Shown here one piece after another: positions 27,344-35,868 of a stretch of DNA of 53,971 bases. The translations under genes were made by a program, and so were the position numbers. The notes under the pieces are model-generated. The model ran no database searches. It was not told the DNA's origin and saw only the letters and a program-made list of their open reading frames with translations. Every line of letters starts with the position of its first letter. Position 1 is the stretch's first letter. Location: assembly GCF_000518885.1 (NCBI RefSeq), contig NZ_JAEL01000013.1, positions 1 through 53,971 of the forward strand. The letters are read 5' to 3'. This DNA is from Bacillus sp. J33. GTDB taxonomy: Bacteria; Bacillota; Bacilli; Bacillales; Cytobacillaceae.

Positions 27344-27865
27344 ATGTTCAAGAAAATGATTGTTGCAGCAGCGGCATTGTTTGTATTAATCACTGCAGTT
27401 ATTGTTCAGGCCGTTGAGAAAGAGGAGCCCCAGTCAGAACCTGCTAATCAAACTGGATTGGGGATAGGCTTAAAAGCTCCAGATTTTGAATTGAAGAATC
27501 TGCAAGGGGAAACAGTAAAGCTCTCCGATTATAAAGGAAAAAAAGTGATGCTGAACTTTTGGGCAACATGGTGCCCGCCCTGCAAGGCCGAGATGCCGGC
27601 CATTCAAAAGTTTTATACAGAAAGAGGCAATGAAGTAGCCATCCTGGCAGTCAATATTGACCCTCAGTATGATGTAGCCGGATTTGCAAAAGAAATGCGA
27701 GTCAACTTTCCGATCCTGCTTGATGAAGATGAAAAAGCAGTTAATGCTTATCAAATTTTAACCATTCCCACTACTTTTTTTATTGATGAAAAGGGAATTA
27801 TCAGGAATAAATATTTAAGTGCGATGACATTAGAAACAATGAGACAGTATATAGATGAAATGTAA
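27344..27865 (+). CDS. yneN: Membrane-anchored thiol-disulfide oxidoreductase (ResA/YneN-like)
   Basis: This extracytoplasmic thioredoxin-fold protein keeps thiols reduced outside the membrane. The start is the ATG at 27344 (173 aa), since GGAGGG lies 10 bases upstream. An N-terminal signal-anchor (FKKMIVAAAALFVLITAVIV) is followed by GLGIGLKAPDFELKNLQGETVKLSDYKGKK, the active site WATWCPPCKAEMP and the cis-Pro segment ILTIPTTFFID. It belongs to the AhpC/TSA-type TlpA-like group. Gene order matches yneN downstream of citB in B. subtilis. Confidence 0.9.
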   Translation: MFKKMIVAAAALFVLITAVIVQAVEKEEPQSEPANQTGLGIGLKAPDFELKNLQGETVKLSDYKGKKVMLNFWATWCPPCKAEMPAIQKFYTERGNEVAILAVNIDPQYDVAGFAKEMRVNFPILLDEDEKAVNAYQILTIPTTFFIDEKGIIRNKYLSAMTLETMRQYIDEM

Positions 27866-27870
27866 TGTGG

Positions 27871-27900
27871 AGCATCTGCTGGAGACTGCAGATGCTTTTT
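27871..27900 (+). terminator. Terminator of the yneN-like gene
   Basis: AGCATCTGC and GCAGATGCT pair perfectly and are followed by TTTT. Confidence 0.85.
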
Positions 27901-28151
27901 AATATGAAAGAGGAATTATTTATAGAGTTATGTATAAGTTTGATTAAAAATAAGGAAAGCATTTTAAGCAAAGACATGCACCTTTAACAATTTTTAAAAT
28001 ATATTCGCAAAATAAATAGGCAATTTGAAACATTTGAACTTTTTTCACGTATGATGAATTGGCGGATTAAATTTTCAAAAAGTTGTAATAATTTAAACGG
28101 TTTCTGGACATAATGACTGTTACAATGTTATTAAAGGAAGGTGAATGTACA

Positions 28152-28283
28152 ATGAGAAAACCAAGAAAACGCTCCTTTGCTGAATTAGTATTAGAAAATA
28201 AACGCTTGCTTCTAAGAGATCAAGATGCGATGGAAAAAATTGAAGAACGCCTTGAGAAAAAACATCTTAATAAGGCAGAATAG
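28152..28283 (+). CDS. FbpB-family small basic protein
   Basis: The 43 residues begin [20 protein letters not shown] and continue [18 protein letters not shown]. This matches the Fur-regulated basic protein B (FbpB) family, which in B. subtilis helps the FsrA small RNA spare iron. GGAAGGTGA precedes the ATG. I see no clear Fur box in the 286 bases upstream (27866-28151), so iron control is not shown here. Confidence 0.75.
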   Translation: MRKPRKRSFAELVLENKRLLLRDQDAMEKIEERLEKKHLNKAE

Positions 28284-28345
28284 CATTACTTCCCATTCAT
28301 GAAAACCTCTTCAAAGAACCATACTTAAAAAGAGGAGGGATTACG

Positions 28346-28489
28346 ATGGGCAACCCCAAAAAGAATCGTGAACACTTTGCCCCAAACCATATTGGGACTC
28401 AATCCAGAGGCTTTGGAGGCAATAAAGGGAAGAAAATGCAGGATACATCAGGCAAGCATCCGCAAGTTATACAAACAAAAGGTGAATAA
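28346..28489 (+). CDS. sspN: Small acid-soluble spore protein N
   Basis: This 47-residue spore-core protein reads [20 protein letters not shown], then [20 protein letters not shown]. The [10 protein letters not shown] and GGNKGK.MQD blocks are diagnostic for SspN. AGAGGAGGGA precedes the ATG. In B. subtilis sspN and tlp form an operon; here a terminator lies between them. Confidence 0.9.
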   Translation: MGNPKKNREHFAPNHIGTQSRGFGGNKGKKMQDTSGKHPQVIQTKGE

Positions 28490-28500
28490 TAGGATTTCTT

Positions 28501-28531
28501 CCTGTCGCAGTACGCGGCAGGTTTTATTTTT
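28501..28531 (+). terminator. Terminator of sspN
   Basis: CCTGTCGC and GCGGCAGG pair around AGTAC, followed by TTTTATTTTT. Confidence 0.8.
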
Positions 28532-28642
28532 GTAAAAATGCCTTTGGACTTCTTGGGGATACCCACACTTTTCCGCAGATAATTTCTCTTCTCTTTCACA
28601 TACTAATTCTGTACCATCACTCATTTAAGGGAGGAACCTACT

Positions 28643-28894
28643 ATGGCACATAACAAACCGAATCCTGATGACCGCAGCGATAATGTTGAAAAGCTTCAAT
28701 CTATGATCGTCCATACCATTGAAAACATGGATGAAGCGGAAGAATCAATGAAGTTTGCAAATGCCGAGGATCTTGCCAGAATCGAAGCCAAAAATGAGCG
28801 GCGCCGCGAAAGTATTGCATCTTTCCGTCAGGAAATAAAAGATGAATATCAGGCACAGCAAAACGGGAACAAAAACGAAGACAATTATCAATAA
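28643..28894 (+). CDS. tlp: Small acid-soluble spore protein Tlp
   Basis: This 83-residue spore protein reads MAHNKPNPDDRSDNVEKLQS, with helical acidic/basic repeats MIVHTIENMDEAEESMKFA and a Gln/Asn-rich tail. NPDDRSDNVEKLQ is the Tlp family signature. Despite the name it has no thioredoxin active site. AAGGGAGGAA precedes the ATG and a strong terminator follows. Confidence 0.92.
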   Translation: MAHNKPNPDDRSDNVEKLQSMIVHTIENMDEAEESMKFANAEDLARIEAKNERRRESIASFRQEIKDEYQAQQNGNKNEDNYQ

Positions 28895-28903
28895 AAAAGT
28901 CCG

Positions 28904-28935
28904 AAAAGACCTGATCCGTTGCGATCAGGTCTTTT
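28904..28935 (+). terminator. Terminator of tlp
   Basis: AAAAGACCTGATC and GATCAGGTCTTTT pair perfectly over 13 bp around CGTTGC. Confidence 0.92.
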
Positions 28936-29032
28936 CCTATGGAAAATAGTGATCCAAAGAGCGCTTCCTTATTGAATATGGACGAAATATGATAAGATAA
29001 GTTGTGGAAACTAAGAGAAGAAGTGATGAAAA

Positions 29033-31351
29033 GTGGAACAACAGATTAGGCACGATAAACCAACCGATAATCAGGTTCACGAATGGAAAAATGAACTTGA
29101 GAATAAGGGTTACATACAGAACGAAGCAGAAATGCTATATTTTATCAAAAATTTAAATGAACAGCACGAACCAAAGCTCCTTTCTGAATTATTGACTTTA
29201 GCAGCTCTATCAAGGTGCAATAAATTTAATGGAGATAATCTTGGAACTGCTTGGCTGCAAAAAGCCGTCGAGCTCGATCCGGAAAATATGAAAGCGGCAG
29301 CCCAATTAGGGAAATCGGAGTGGAAAAATAAAGTAAATATATTGGATTCACTTACATTCCCGCCGATCAGAGAAACGGATAACAGGGCAGCGAAAAAGAA
29401 AACCGCTGAACAATTTATTGAAATCTGCCGCAGTTTCATTCATAAGGCAGATGATGAAATAGAGGATCTTCAAAAGAAAAATAAAGCTTATGATGATCCT
29501 GAATACCAGAAACTTGCAGAAATACTAAATAAGGCAATTGAAGAAACAGCATTGCTTTTAAAGGCTTCAGAAGAGTATGAACAATCCATTTCGGGTGTTT
29601 TTCATACATCTACTTATTATACAGATATGAAAAAGCACTTAAATATCATTACTGGACTAAAGGAAGAATGGCAAGAAGTTTTTGAGATAAATAAAGATAA
29701 AGATGATCCTGAAAAGAATCCGCTGGATGAGTTGAATGAAATGGTTGGTTTAAAGACGGTTAAAAGCAGAGTTCATGATTTTTACCGGTTTTTAAAATAT
29801 CAAAATGAACGTAAATCATTAGGATTTCAAACAAAGGATGAACTTAGCCTTAATATGATTCTGACAGGCAACCCTGGCACTGGAAAGACAACAATCGCCA
29901 GGCTTCTTGCTAAAATTTATCATAGCCTCGGCGTATTGCCTCGGGAAGAAGTTATTGAGGCTGACCGTTCCCAGCTAGTAGGCGGTTTTGTTGGCCAGAC
30001 AGAAGAAAATGTCAGAGCCGCAGTTGAAAAAGCAATTGGAGGAGTTTTGTTTATCGATGAAGCATATAGCCTAAAACGAGAAGGCCAAACTGGAAGTGAT
30101 TATGGGCAAACTGCGATCGATACACTTGTATCTCTAATGACTGGAACAGAGTATGGAGGCAAGTTTGCAGTGATTATGGCTGGTTATCCAGAAGAAATGA
30201 GACAGTTTCTCGATAGCAATCCTGGCCTTCGCAGCCGTTTTCCGGAATCAAACTTTATTGCTCTACCTGATTATTCAAATGAGGAACTCCTCCAGATTGC
30301 TGAAAAGCTTGCAGGAGATAATGACTATGTCCTTACAGAAGGTGCAAAGCAGGAGCTTGGCAAACGTATTGAAAAGGAAAGAGTAGATGACACATTTGGG
30401 AATGCAAGGACTGTCAGAAATATTGTTTTAGATGCGATTTTCAAAAAAGGCTCCCAATCAAAGTCCGATCAAAACGTCATGGCGTATACACTTTTAGAAA
30501 AAGAAGATTTTGAAAGTGAAGAAGAAGTTAAACAAATGGACCCCCAAGAACAGCTTGATCGGTTAATCGGCCTAGAAACAGTCAAAGCGGAAGTTAAAAA
30601 TCTGGTCTCCTTTGTAAAAATACAGCAAATACGCCGAGAAAAGGAGCTTCCTGTTGTACCAATCCAGCTGCATTCCGTATTTACCGGCAATCCGGGCACT
30701 GGCAAAACAACTGTAGCCAAAATCTATGCTGAATTGCTGAAGGATTGCGGTTTTCTAAAAAGAGGTCATCTAATGGTTGCAAGCCGTGCGGATTTTGTAG
30801 CAGGCTATGTCGGCCAAACGGCAATCAAAACAAAGAAAAAGATTAGAGAAGCTTTAGGCGGTGTCCTATTTATCGATGAAGCCTACTCACTGTTATCCCA
30901 AACCTCTGGAGATTTTGGGAAGGAAGTCATTGATACATTAGTGGATGAAATGACAAAACATAATGAGAACCTAGTCGTGGTATTAGCCGGTTACCCAAAT
31001 GAAATGGAAAAGCTCCTTAACAGCAATCCAGGGTTAAAATCCAGATTTAAAAAGTTCTTTCATTTTATTGACTATTCAACTGATGAGCTTCTGGAAATCA
31101 TCGTTTCTTACGCTGGCCAATACGAATACAAGGTGACTGAAAAGGCAAAGGAATATCTGTTGAGCACATTATCTGAAATGGATGTTAATGGAAACGGCCG
31201 GTTTGCTGCTAACCTGGCTGATGAAGCGATCCAAGCTCAGGCAATGAGGTTAATTTCGGAAATGAGCTGCACGGAGGACAGTGAACAGGTAAGCATATTA
31301 GAAAGAGAAGACTTCGAAATAGCTTTACAAAAGATGAGAAAAGGGGAATAA
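29033..31351 (+). CDS. Tandem CbbX/SpoVK-type AAA ATPase
   Basis: The protein has 772 residues from a GTG start with only a weak upstream site. Residues 1-230 are helical with a TPR-like segment (LGTAWLQKAVELDPENMKAA). Two AAA modules of the CbbX/SpoVK group follow. Module 1 has Walker A TGNPGTGKTT near 280 and Walker B GGVLFIDEAYSL near 336. Module 2 has Walker A near 549 and Walker B near 608. Each also has an NPGLRSRF or NPGLKSRF arginine-finger segment. SpoVK itself has one module. The stop lies 2 bases before the thioesterase gene, so they are co-transcribed. The target protein is unknown; sporulation is a guess from the family and neighbours. Confidence 0.85.
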   Translation: MEQQIRHDKPTDNQVHEWKNELENKGYIQNEAEMLYFIKNLNEQHEPKLLSELLTLAALSRCNKFNGDNLGTAWLQKAVELDPENMKAAAQLGKSEWKNKVNILDSLTFPPIRETDNRAAKKKTAEQFIEICRSFIHKADDEIEDLQKKNKAYDDPEYQKLAEILNKAIEETALLLKASEEYEQSISGVFHTSTYYTDMKKHLNIITGLKEEWQEVFEINKDKDDPEKNPLDELNEMVGLKTVKSRVHDFYRFLKYQNERKSLGFQTKDELSLNMILTGNPGTGKTTIARLLAKIYHSLGVLPREEVIEADRSQLVGGFVGQTEENVRAAVEKAIGGVLFIDEAYSLKREGQTGSDYGQTAIDTLVSLMTGTEYGGKFAVIMAGYPEEMRQFLDSNPGLRSRFPESNFIALPDYSNEELLQIAEKLAGDNDYVLTEGAKQELGKRIEKERVDDTFGNARTVRNIVLDAIFKKGSQSKSDQNVMAYTLLEKEDFESEEEVKQMDPQEQLDRLIGLETVKAEVKNLVSFVKIQQIRREKELPVVPIQLHSVFTGNPGTGKTTVAKIYAELLKDCGFLKRGHLMVASRADFVAGYVGQTAIKTKKKIREALGGVLFIDEAYSLLSQTSGDFGKEVIDTLVDEMTKHNENLVVVLAGYPNEMEKLLNSNPGLKSRFKKFFHFIDYSTDELLEIIVSYAGQYEYKVTEKAKEYLLSTLSEMDVNGNGRFAANLADEAIQAQAMRLISEMSCTEDSEQVSILEREDFEIALQKMRKGE

Positions 31352-31353
31352 CC

Positions 31354-31791
31354 ATGTTAATATCAACAAAAGAAGTGGAAGTCAGATATGCAGAAACAGA
31401 TCAAATGGGTGTCGTTTATCATGCAAATTATCTTGTTTGGATGGAGCTGGGCCGGACTCAAATCATTAAAGATTTAGGGTTTAGCTATGCTGAAATGGAA
31501 AAGGATGGAATCATATCTCCTGTCCTGGATATTCAGGCATCCTACAAGAAGCCGCTTCGTTATGGTCAAACTGCAACGATTAAAACATGGATTGAAGAAT
31601 ATGACGGGTTCCGTGTCAGCTATGGGTACGAAATTTATAATAATGATGGAGATCTAGCTGTAACAGGCACCTCTAAGCATGTTTGTGTCAAACAGGATTC
31701 TTTCCGGCCAATATCAATTAAAAAGAAGTATCCTGACTGGCATGAAGCATATGAAAAAGCTAAAAAGCAGCCAGAAGAAGCTATTAGCTAA
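31354..31791 (+). CDS. yneP: Acyl-CoA thioesterase, 4HBT family (YneP-like)
   Basis: This 145-residue hot-dog-fold thioesterase hydrolyses acyl-CoA or aromatic-CoA esters. The signature RYAETDQMGVVYHANYLVWMELGR carries the catalytic Asp and the tyrosine typical of the 4-hydroxybenzoyl-CoA/YbgC group. AAGGGGAATAA precedes the ATG. It follows the AAA ATPase with a 2-base gap. Position matches yneP of B. subtilis. Confidence 0.9.
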   Translation: MLISTKEVEVRYAETDQMGVVYHANYLVWMELGRTQIIKDLGFSYAEMEKDGIISPVLDIQASYKKPLRYGQTATIKTWIEEYDGFRVSYGYEIYNNDGDLAVTGTSKHVCVKQDSFRPISIKKKYPDWHEAYEKAKKQPEEAIS

Positions 31792-31827
31792 AAATGGTGT
31801 TGCGTGCTAGAAAGGGATGGAGAATAA

Positions 31828-32139
31828 ATGGCTTTCGGCCTTAGCAAAAAAGATCTCCGAGAATGGAAAAAGAAAATAGATCAGGGTGAAATCGCTTTCC
31901 TGACTCATTATTGGATTGATGAACGTTTCCCTGGCTGCAAAACAGTTACAAAGGTCGGCTGTTCTGATATGGATAAATTGATCGCCTGGGGAAAGAAGCA
32001 TGGGCTTAAACCAGAGTGGATTGACTATAGAAACGATGGCTACTCACATTTTGATTTAATTGGAGACAGACAAGCTGAAATTTTGAAAAAGGAACAGTTA
32101 TTGGATCAGTTAAAAAAACTTCAGGGAGACGCGAATTAA
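31828..32139 (+). CDS. yneQ: YneQ-like conserved protein
   Basis: This 103-residue soluble protein starts MAFGLSKKDLREWKKKIDQG and contains EIAFLTHYWIDERFPGCKTVTKVGC. I recognise this as the YneQ family of bacilli, function unknown. ATGGAGAATAA precedes the ATG. The gene follows the thioesterase closely and probably shares its transcript. The 145 bases after it hold only a 17-codon open frame and the terminator of the next, converging gene. Confidence 0.75.
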   Translation: MAFGLSKKDLREWKKKIDQGEIAFLTHYWIDERFPGCKTVTKVGCSDMDKLIAWGKKHGLKPEWIDYRNDGYSHFDLIGDRQAEILKKEQLLDQLKKLQGDAN

Positions 32140-32258
32140 TGATCAGGACATGGTATGGAAAAATCAGTTTGGAGAAAAAAAGCAGCAGATAGGAAGGAAA
32201 AATATTGCGAATGCATTTAAACCTGACCGGTTAAAAACTTCTCGAAAAAACAAAATGA

Positions 32259-32279
32259 GAAGCAGATAAAGTCTGCTTC
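32259..32279 (-). terminator. Terminator of the yneR-like gene
   Basis: GAAGCAGA and TCTGCTTC pair perfectly. On the minus strand it is followed by TCATTTTGTTTTTTC. Confidence 0.75.
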
Positions 32280-32284
32280 CCTTC

Positions 32285-32575
32285 TTAGCTTTCGTATTTA
32301 AAGACAGGCTCCTGCGCTTTTTCATTGAATTCAACAAAAAGATCATGATTATCGAAATACCAAAGGTCCTTTTCTTCTATGAAATAAACGATCCCATTTT
32401 TTTCGGTTTGAACACCTGCATTATGCGGCTGTTCATTAGAGACGCCTAAGGAAAATCCCTGCTGGACTGTGCTGCAGCCACCGTATCTTGCGAAAAAGCG
32501 TACATAGTCACCCTTGCTTAAAAGCATTTCTTCCTGATACCAGGCGGCAGCCTGATCGTTAATATGTATTTTCAT
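32285..32575 (-). CDS. yneR: HesB/IscA-like protein, YneR type
   Basis: From the ATG at 32575, with GAGGAG upstream, it has 96 residues starting MKIHINDQAAAWYQEEMLL. It contains FFARYGGCSTVQQGFSLGVSN with one cysteine, and YFIEEKDLWYFDNHDLFVEF. This is the HesB-like fold without the full three-cysteine set of A-type iron-sulfur carriers, so Fe-S delivery is doubtful. Longer upstream extensions of the frame have no ribosome binding site. Confidence 0.85.
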   Translation of the reverse strand: MKIHINDQAAAWYQEEMLLSKGDYVRFFARYGGCSTVQQGFSLGVSNEQPHNAGVQTEKNGIVYFIEEKDLWYFDNHDLFVEFNEKAQEPVFKYES

Positions 32576-32700
32576 TTTGAAACTCCTCCTCTTGGGTGAT
32601 AGTAATATTATAGGCCAGTTTCCATATTTGTGCGAATGATTCAATTCGCACCACTTGAAATACTTTTTAAATGAATGATTAAATATTTAAATGAGGTGAC

Positions 32701-32964
32701 ATGATGACATCATATCGGCTTTTTAATATTCTAGGTGCTATTTTATTTGCAGGGATTGCGCTGCAAATGTTTATCCAGACGAGCGGCGGAAAAAAACTAA
32801 CAGAAGCAGGAATTTTTGTAGCGGGTTCTGCACTTTTGTATTTTGTCCTTGTTTCCGTTTTTCATAAAAGCAGAAATTTATTTGCTCCGTTAATGGCAGT
32901 ATTGGTTTTATTGTCTATAGGGATGATTTTCCTGCAGGGTCTTATTTTCGGAGGGGCACATTAA
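32701..32964 (+). CDS. Small three-helix membrane protein, unknown
   Basis: This 87-residue hydrophobic protein (86 if the second ATG is used) has membrane segments near 9-25, 37-57 and 65-83, and short basic loops (GGKK, HKSRN). GAGGTGAC precedes two adjacent ATG codons. Function is unknown to me. It is monocistronic with a terminator directly after it. Confidence 0.7.
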   Translation: MMTSYRLFNILGAILFAGIALQMFIQTSGGKKLTEAGIFVAGSALLYFVLVSVFHKSRNLFAPLMAVLVLLSIGMIFLQGLIFGGAH

Positions 32965-32973
32965 ATTCAAAAA

Positions 32974-33006
32974 AGGCTATTTGCATTAGATTGCAAATAG
33001 TCTTTT
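32974..33006. terminator. Terminator after the small membrane protein gene
   Basis: GGCTATTTGCA and TGCAAATAGTC pair with one G-T, followed by TTTTT. It overlaps the end of the converging CPBP gene. Confidence 0.85.
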
Positions 33007-33821
33007 TAGTTTATATAGGGGATGATTCCGCTTAGGATCATTAAAGTATTTAAGGCAAAATGCCATATTACAGCTGGCAAAATGCTGCCCGTTTTGACTG
33101 TCAAGGCTCCATAATAAATCCCGCCCAAGGCAAATAGAAGACATGCAGCAAAGGAGTAGCCAAGCATTAAATGGGAAAATCCAAATGAAATTCCTGAGAA
33201 AATGACAGAAGCCCTTTCACCTGCCAGATCTGTCATCCTTGATAATAGTATGCCTCTCCATAATAGTTCCTCAAATATGCCATTTACGAGCGAAAAGCCA
33301 ATAAGGAATACAAAGAAATTAATCTGAAAAGGAATTTTTACCGAAAAAATGTTCGGAGACATAAACAGGAAATTTAAAAGTAAAGCTGCCAATAAAAACT
33401 GTTTAGCCGACAGAGAATGAAAGCCTCTCCATATAAAGGGGAAATAAATGCGGGCATTCCAGTCAGGCTTTTGCCAATATTGATTTGCTGTATTATTGAA
33501 TTTCTTTGATACATAAAAAAGAAGCAGAATGGGGATGATCAGCAAGAAACGGTTAAGGATCGTTAAAATGAATGGCTGAAAAGGAACTTCATCCATCAGC
33601 CTGTCACCATACATTAGCAAAAGACTGCCTATTAAATAAGCGGGAATACACCAGGCGAAAACACGGTCTTGCTGTGATGTGCAAACTAAATAAAGAATTA
33701 GTGCAAAAGCAATGAGAAAAGCGAAAGTATAGAGTTTTAACTGAAAAAGCAGAAGGACAGATAAAAAGATAACCAGCTGTATTAAAGGAAGGTGCTGCCT
33801 CATTTTGTCTATAAAAACCAT
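33006..33821 (-). CDS. CPBP-family intramembrane glutamic protease
   Basis: This is a polytopic membrane protein (about 8 helices, 271 aa from the ATG at 33821, which has GAGGGGG upstream). The CPBP/Abi motifs are visible: EELLWRGILLSRM (motif 1, EExxxR), FGFSHLMLGYS (motif 2, F...H) and ALNTL near the end. These relatives of CAAX protease cleave or modify membrane-bound peptides. The substrate is unknown. Confidence 0.9.
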   Translation of the reverse strand: MVFIDKMRQHLPLIQLVIFLSVLLLFQLKLYTFAFLIAFALILYLVCTSQQDRVFAWCIPAYLIGSLLLMYGDRLMDEVPFQPFILTILNRFLLIIPILLLFYVSKKFNNTANQYWQKPDWNARIYFPFIWRGFHSLSAKQFLLAALLLNFLFMSPNIFSVKIPFQINFFVFLIGFSLVNGIFEELLWRGILLSRMTDLAGERASVIFSGISFGFSHLMLGYSFAACLLFALGGIYYGALTVKTGSILPAVIWHFALNTLMILSGIIPYIN

Positions 33822-33876
33822 TAACATCCCCCTCACATGTGTGCCTTTGTTTATTTTACCATTTTGTTACATAAAA

Positions 33877-33898
33877 AAGGCGCCTTATTACGGCGCTT
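33877..33898 (-). terminator. Terminator of the capA-like gene
   Basis: GCGCC and GGCGC pair around GTAATAA on the minus-strand transcript and are followed by a T run. It overlaps the stop codon region. Confidence 0.7.
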
Positions 33899-35057
33899 AG
33901 TGAAGATTTCCGAGCATATGCTTCTGAATTTCATTATATTTTGAATCAGCATTTTTCAATCCAAATTTTCCGGCTTCTTTTAAAGGTATAATTCGATAAT
34001 TTTTCCGCTGTTTGTTGCTTACATAGGTTGGAAAGAAATCAGGATTGGAAAGTTCAATTTTAACTTCGTTTTCATTCATATATTTGGTGACATTTACAGT
34101 TGCCAGGCCGCCGATATCCTTATAGTCACTTATTTGTCCGGATAGGAAATTGCCAAGCGAGTACACAACAAGGGATTTTCTCCCGTCGTTGGCATTAATC
34201 CATTCCATTGGCTGGAGTACATGGGGATGATGGCCAAATATTATATCAACCCCTTCATTCACAAGGTAGTTTGCAAGATCTTTTTGGTCATCGGTAGGAT
34301 GAAGCTGATACTCATTTCCCCAATGAAGGCTCATGACGACAATATCAGCAGCATCTTTGGCCCGGTGTATCTCTTTTTTCATTAATGATTTATCAATTAA
34401 ATTAACAAGATAGTCTTTCCCTTTTGGAACAGGGATGCCATTTGTGCCATATGTGTAAGAAAGGTAAGCAACTTTAATTCCATTTTTATTCATAATTTTT
34501 AATGTTCGGTCCTCGCTTGGGGATCTGCTTGTACCTACATGGGGCAGCCCGATTTGATCCATATAATCAAGGGACGCTTTAAGGCCTTTTTCACCCTTAT
34601 CCAGTGAATGGTTATTTGCTGTTGAAACAATGTCAATCCCTGATTCAATTAGTGCATCTCCTACCTCTTGAGGACTATTGAACATTGGATAACTGGAAAT
34701 GCCTATTGCCTCACCGCCTAAAATGGTTTCTTGGTTTGCAAGAAGAAGGTCAGGTTCACCAAGGATTGGTTTTATATGCTCGAACATTGGTTTGAAGTCA
34801 TAGCCAGTTTGTGTTTTGGCATCATTATATACAAAGTCATGAATGAGAATGTCACCAATTGCACCAAGAGTAGCCTGTGTCTTAAGCCCTTTGTTTCCCA
34901 TTTCAGATTGCCTGGCTTGAAAATGTAATTGGGCAGGCTTTTTAACGGCAGCTGCAGCTTTATTTTCAGTATGCATTTTAAATAAAAGCAAGGATGATAG
35001 CAATACGAGTCCTGTGCAAACCATAGTGGAAATCAAAAGTGTTTTTTTCTTATCCAT
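33897..35057 (-). CDS. CapA family (PGA-synthesis type) metallophosphatase-like protein
   Basis: The protein has 386 residues with an N-terminal membrane anchor (LLISTMVCTGLVLLSSLLLF) and an extracellular PGA_cap domain. Motifs include TLGAIGDILIHDFVYNDA, DLLLANQETILGG, ISTANNHSLDKGEKGL, VVMSLHWGNEY and VDIIFGHHPHVLQPMEW. CapA helps anchor or export poly-gamma-glutamate, but no capB, capC or capE genes are here, so the actual polymer is unclear. AAGGAGAT precedes the ATG. Confidence 0.9.
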   Translation of the reverse strand: MDKKKTLLISTMVCTGLVLLSSLLLFKMHTENKAAAAVKKPAQLHFQARQSEMGNKGLKTQATLGAIGDILIHDFVYNDAKTQTGYDFKPMFEHIKPILGEPDLLLANQETILGGEAIGISSYPMFNSPQEVGDALIESGIDIVSTANNHSLDKGEKGLKASLDYMDQIGLPHVGTSRSPSEDRTLKIMNKNGIKVAYLSYTYGTNGIPVPKGKDYLVNLIDKSLMKKEIHRAKDAADIVVMSLHWGNEYQLHPTDDQKDLANYLVNEGVDIIFGHHPHVLQPMEWINANDGRKSLVVYSLGNFLSGQISDYKDIGGLATVNVTKYMNENEVKIELSNPDFFPTYVSNKQRKNYRIIPLKEAGKFGLKNADSKYNEIQKHMLGNLH

Positions 35058-35408
35058 AAGTGCAATCTCCTTAACCTCAAAATTTATAAAAATAATCTTA
35101 AATTTAATATAATATAAATTTATTCATTTTTCATTAAATTTCTACAATTATGTTATTTTAATGGTGAAGTTTGTCGTTTCTTTTACCAAATAAAGGATAA
35201 AATCAAAGGGAGATTTATTTAGAGGTGGATGGAATGTGTAAGATAACTGGAAATGTATAATTAAGGTTGTTTCCATAGCCATTGAAAGGAAGAGAAACGG
35301 GACCTGCTGATAAATTGTTAATCCGGTTTGCAATAGGTAGGTAGTGGTTGAGGCAGCCCGCAATTAAAGCTGTCTCTGGGAGAGCAGCCATTATGTGAAG
35401 ATAAAGGA
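35058..35408. other. Intergenic stretch with no recognised element
   Basis: AT-rich sequence behind the CapA start codon. Its first part should hold the capA promoter. I see no coding frame with a ribosome binding site, and no terminator or repeat. Confidence 0.5.
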
Positions 35409-35519
35409 ATGGAGATAGAAGGAGTGGATGTAATGATTCATGCTTATTTTGAAAACACAAAACTAGATTATGTTGAAGATGCCTTTGGCAGAGGCCGATT
35501 TCAGCTTTTGAAAATTTAA
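35409..35519 (+). CDS. Possible small ORF (28-36 aa), unknown
   Basis: An ATG at 35409 or 35433 (GAAGGAGTGG lies before the second) opens a frame that ends MIHAYFENTKLDYVEDAFGR-GRFQLLKI. The ribosome binding site and a terminator 21 bases after the stop support expression of a short transcript. The composition looks protein-like. I do not recognise it; it may be the remnant of a longer gene. Confidence 0.3.
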   Translation: MEIEGVDVMIHAYFENTKLDYVEDAFGRGRFQLLKI

Positions 35520-35540
35520 ATTTAGCGTCTTGGAACAAAA

Positions 35541-35568
35541 AAGCGATGCCGGCTGGCAGCGCTTTTTT
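35541..35568. terminator. Terminator between the small ORF and the 67-aa gene
   Basis: AAGCG-TGCC and GGCA-CGCTT pair with one internal mismatch around GGCT, followed by TTTTTTT. Confidence 0.8.
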
Positions 35569-35771
35569 TAATGAATGTCCATTTCTTCAATAAAATTAAT
35601 CAATTCATCAAAACCTTTTAGCACTTTGAATGGCTGTCCATTACAGTCCATTTCTGGACATTCTGGAGAAAACTTAAATAGCTCAACTAAAAAATCTTCC
35701 TCAGAAGATCCGCCAATAACAGAAGTGGTAAAGATATAACTTTGCTCTTTTATCATTTCACTATCTTTCAT
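35568..35771 (-). CDS. Hypothetical 67-aa protein
   Basis: It begins MKDSEMIKEQSYIFTTSVIG and contains FKFSPECPEMDCNGQPFKVLKG and an acidic C-terminus. AAGGTGG precedes the ATG at 35771. The two cysteines in ECPEMDC could bind metal or form a disulfide. The family is not recognised. It lies about 100 bases downstream of the histidine kinase on the same strand and has its own terminator. Confidence 0.55.
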   Translation of the reverse strand: MKDSEMIKEQSYIFTTSVIGGSSEEDFLVELFKFSPECPEMDCNGQPFKVLKGFDELINFIEEMDIH

Positions 35772-35868
35772 AAAAACCACCTTCGCTAAACATATCTCAA
35801 TCTACTTATAGTTTACTATTTAACGGGATTAAATTTTCTTTATTTTATGACAATTTAACGACAAAACA

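Noticed and set aside
35215..35538. 107-codon minus-strand open frame
   Set aside because: Lacks a ribosome binding site and coding character, and opposes the better-supported short plus-strand frame.
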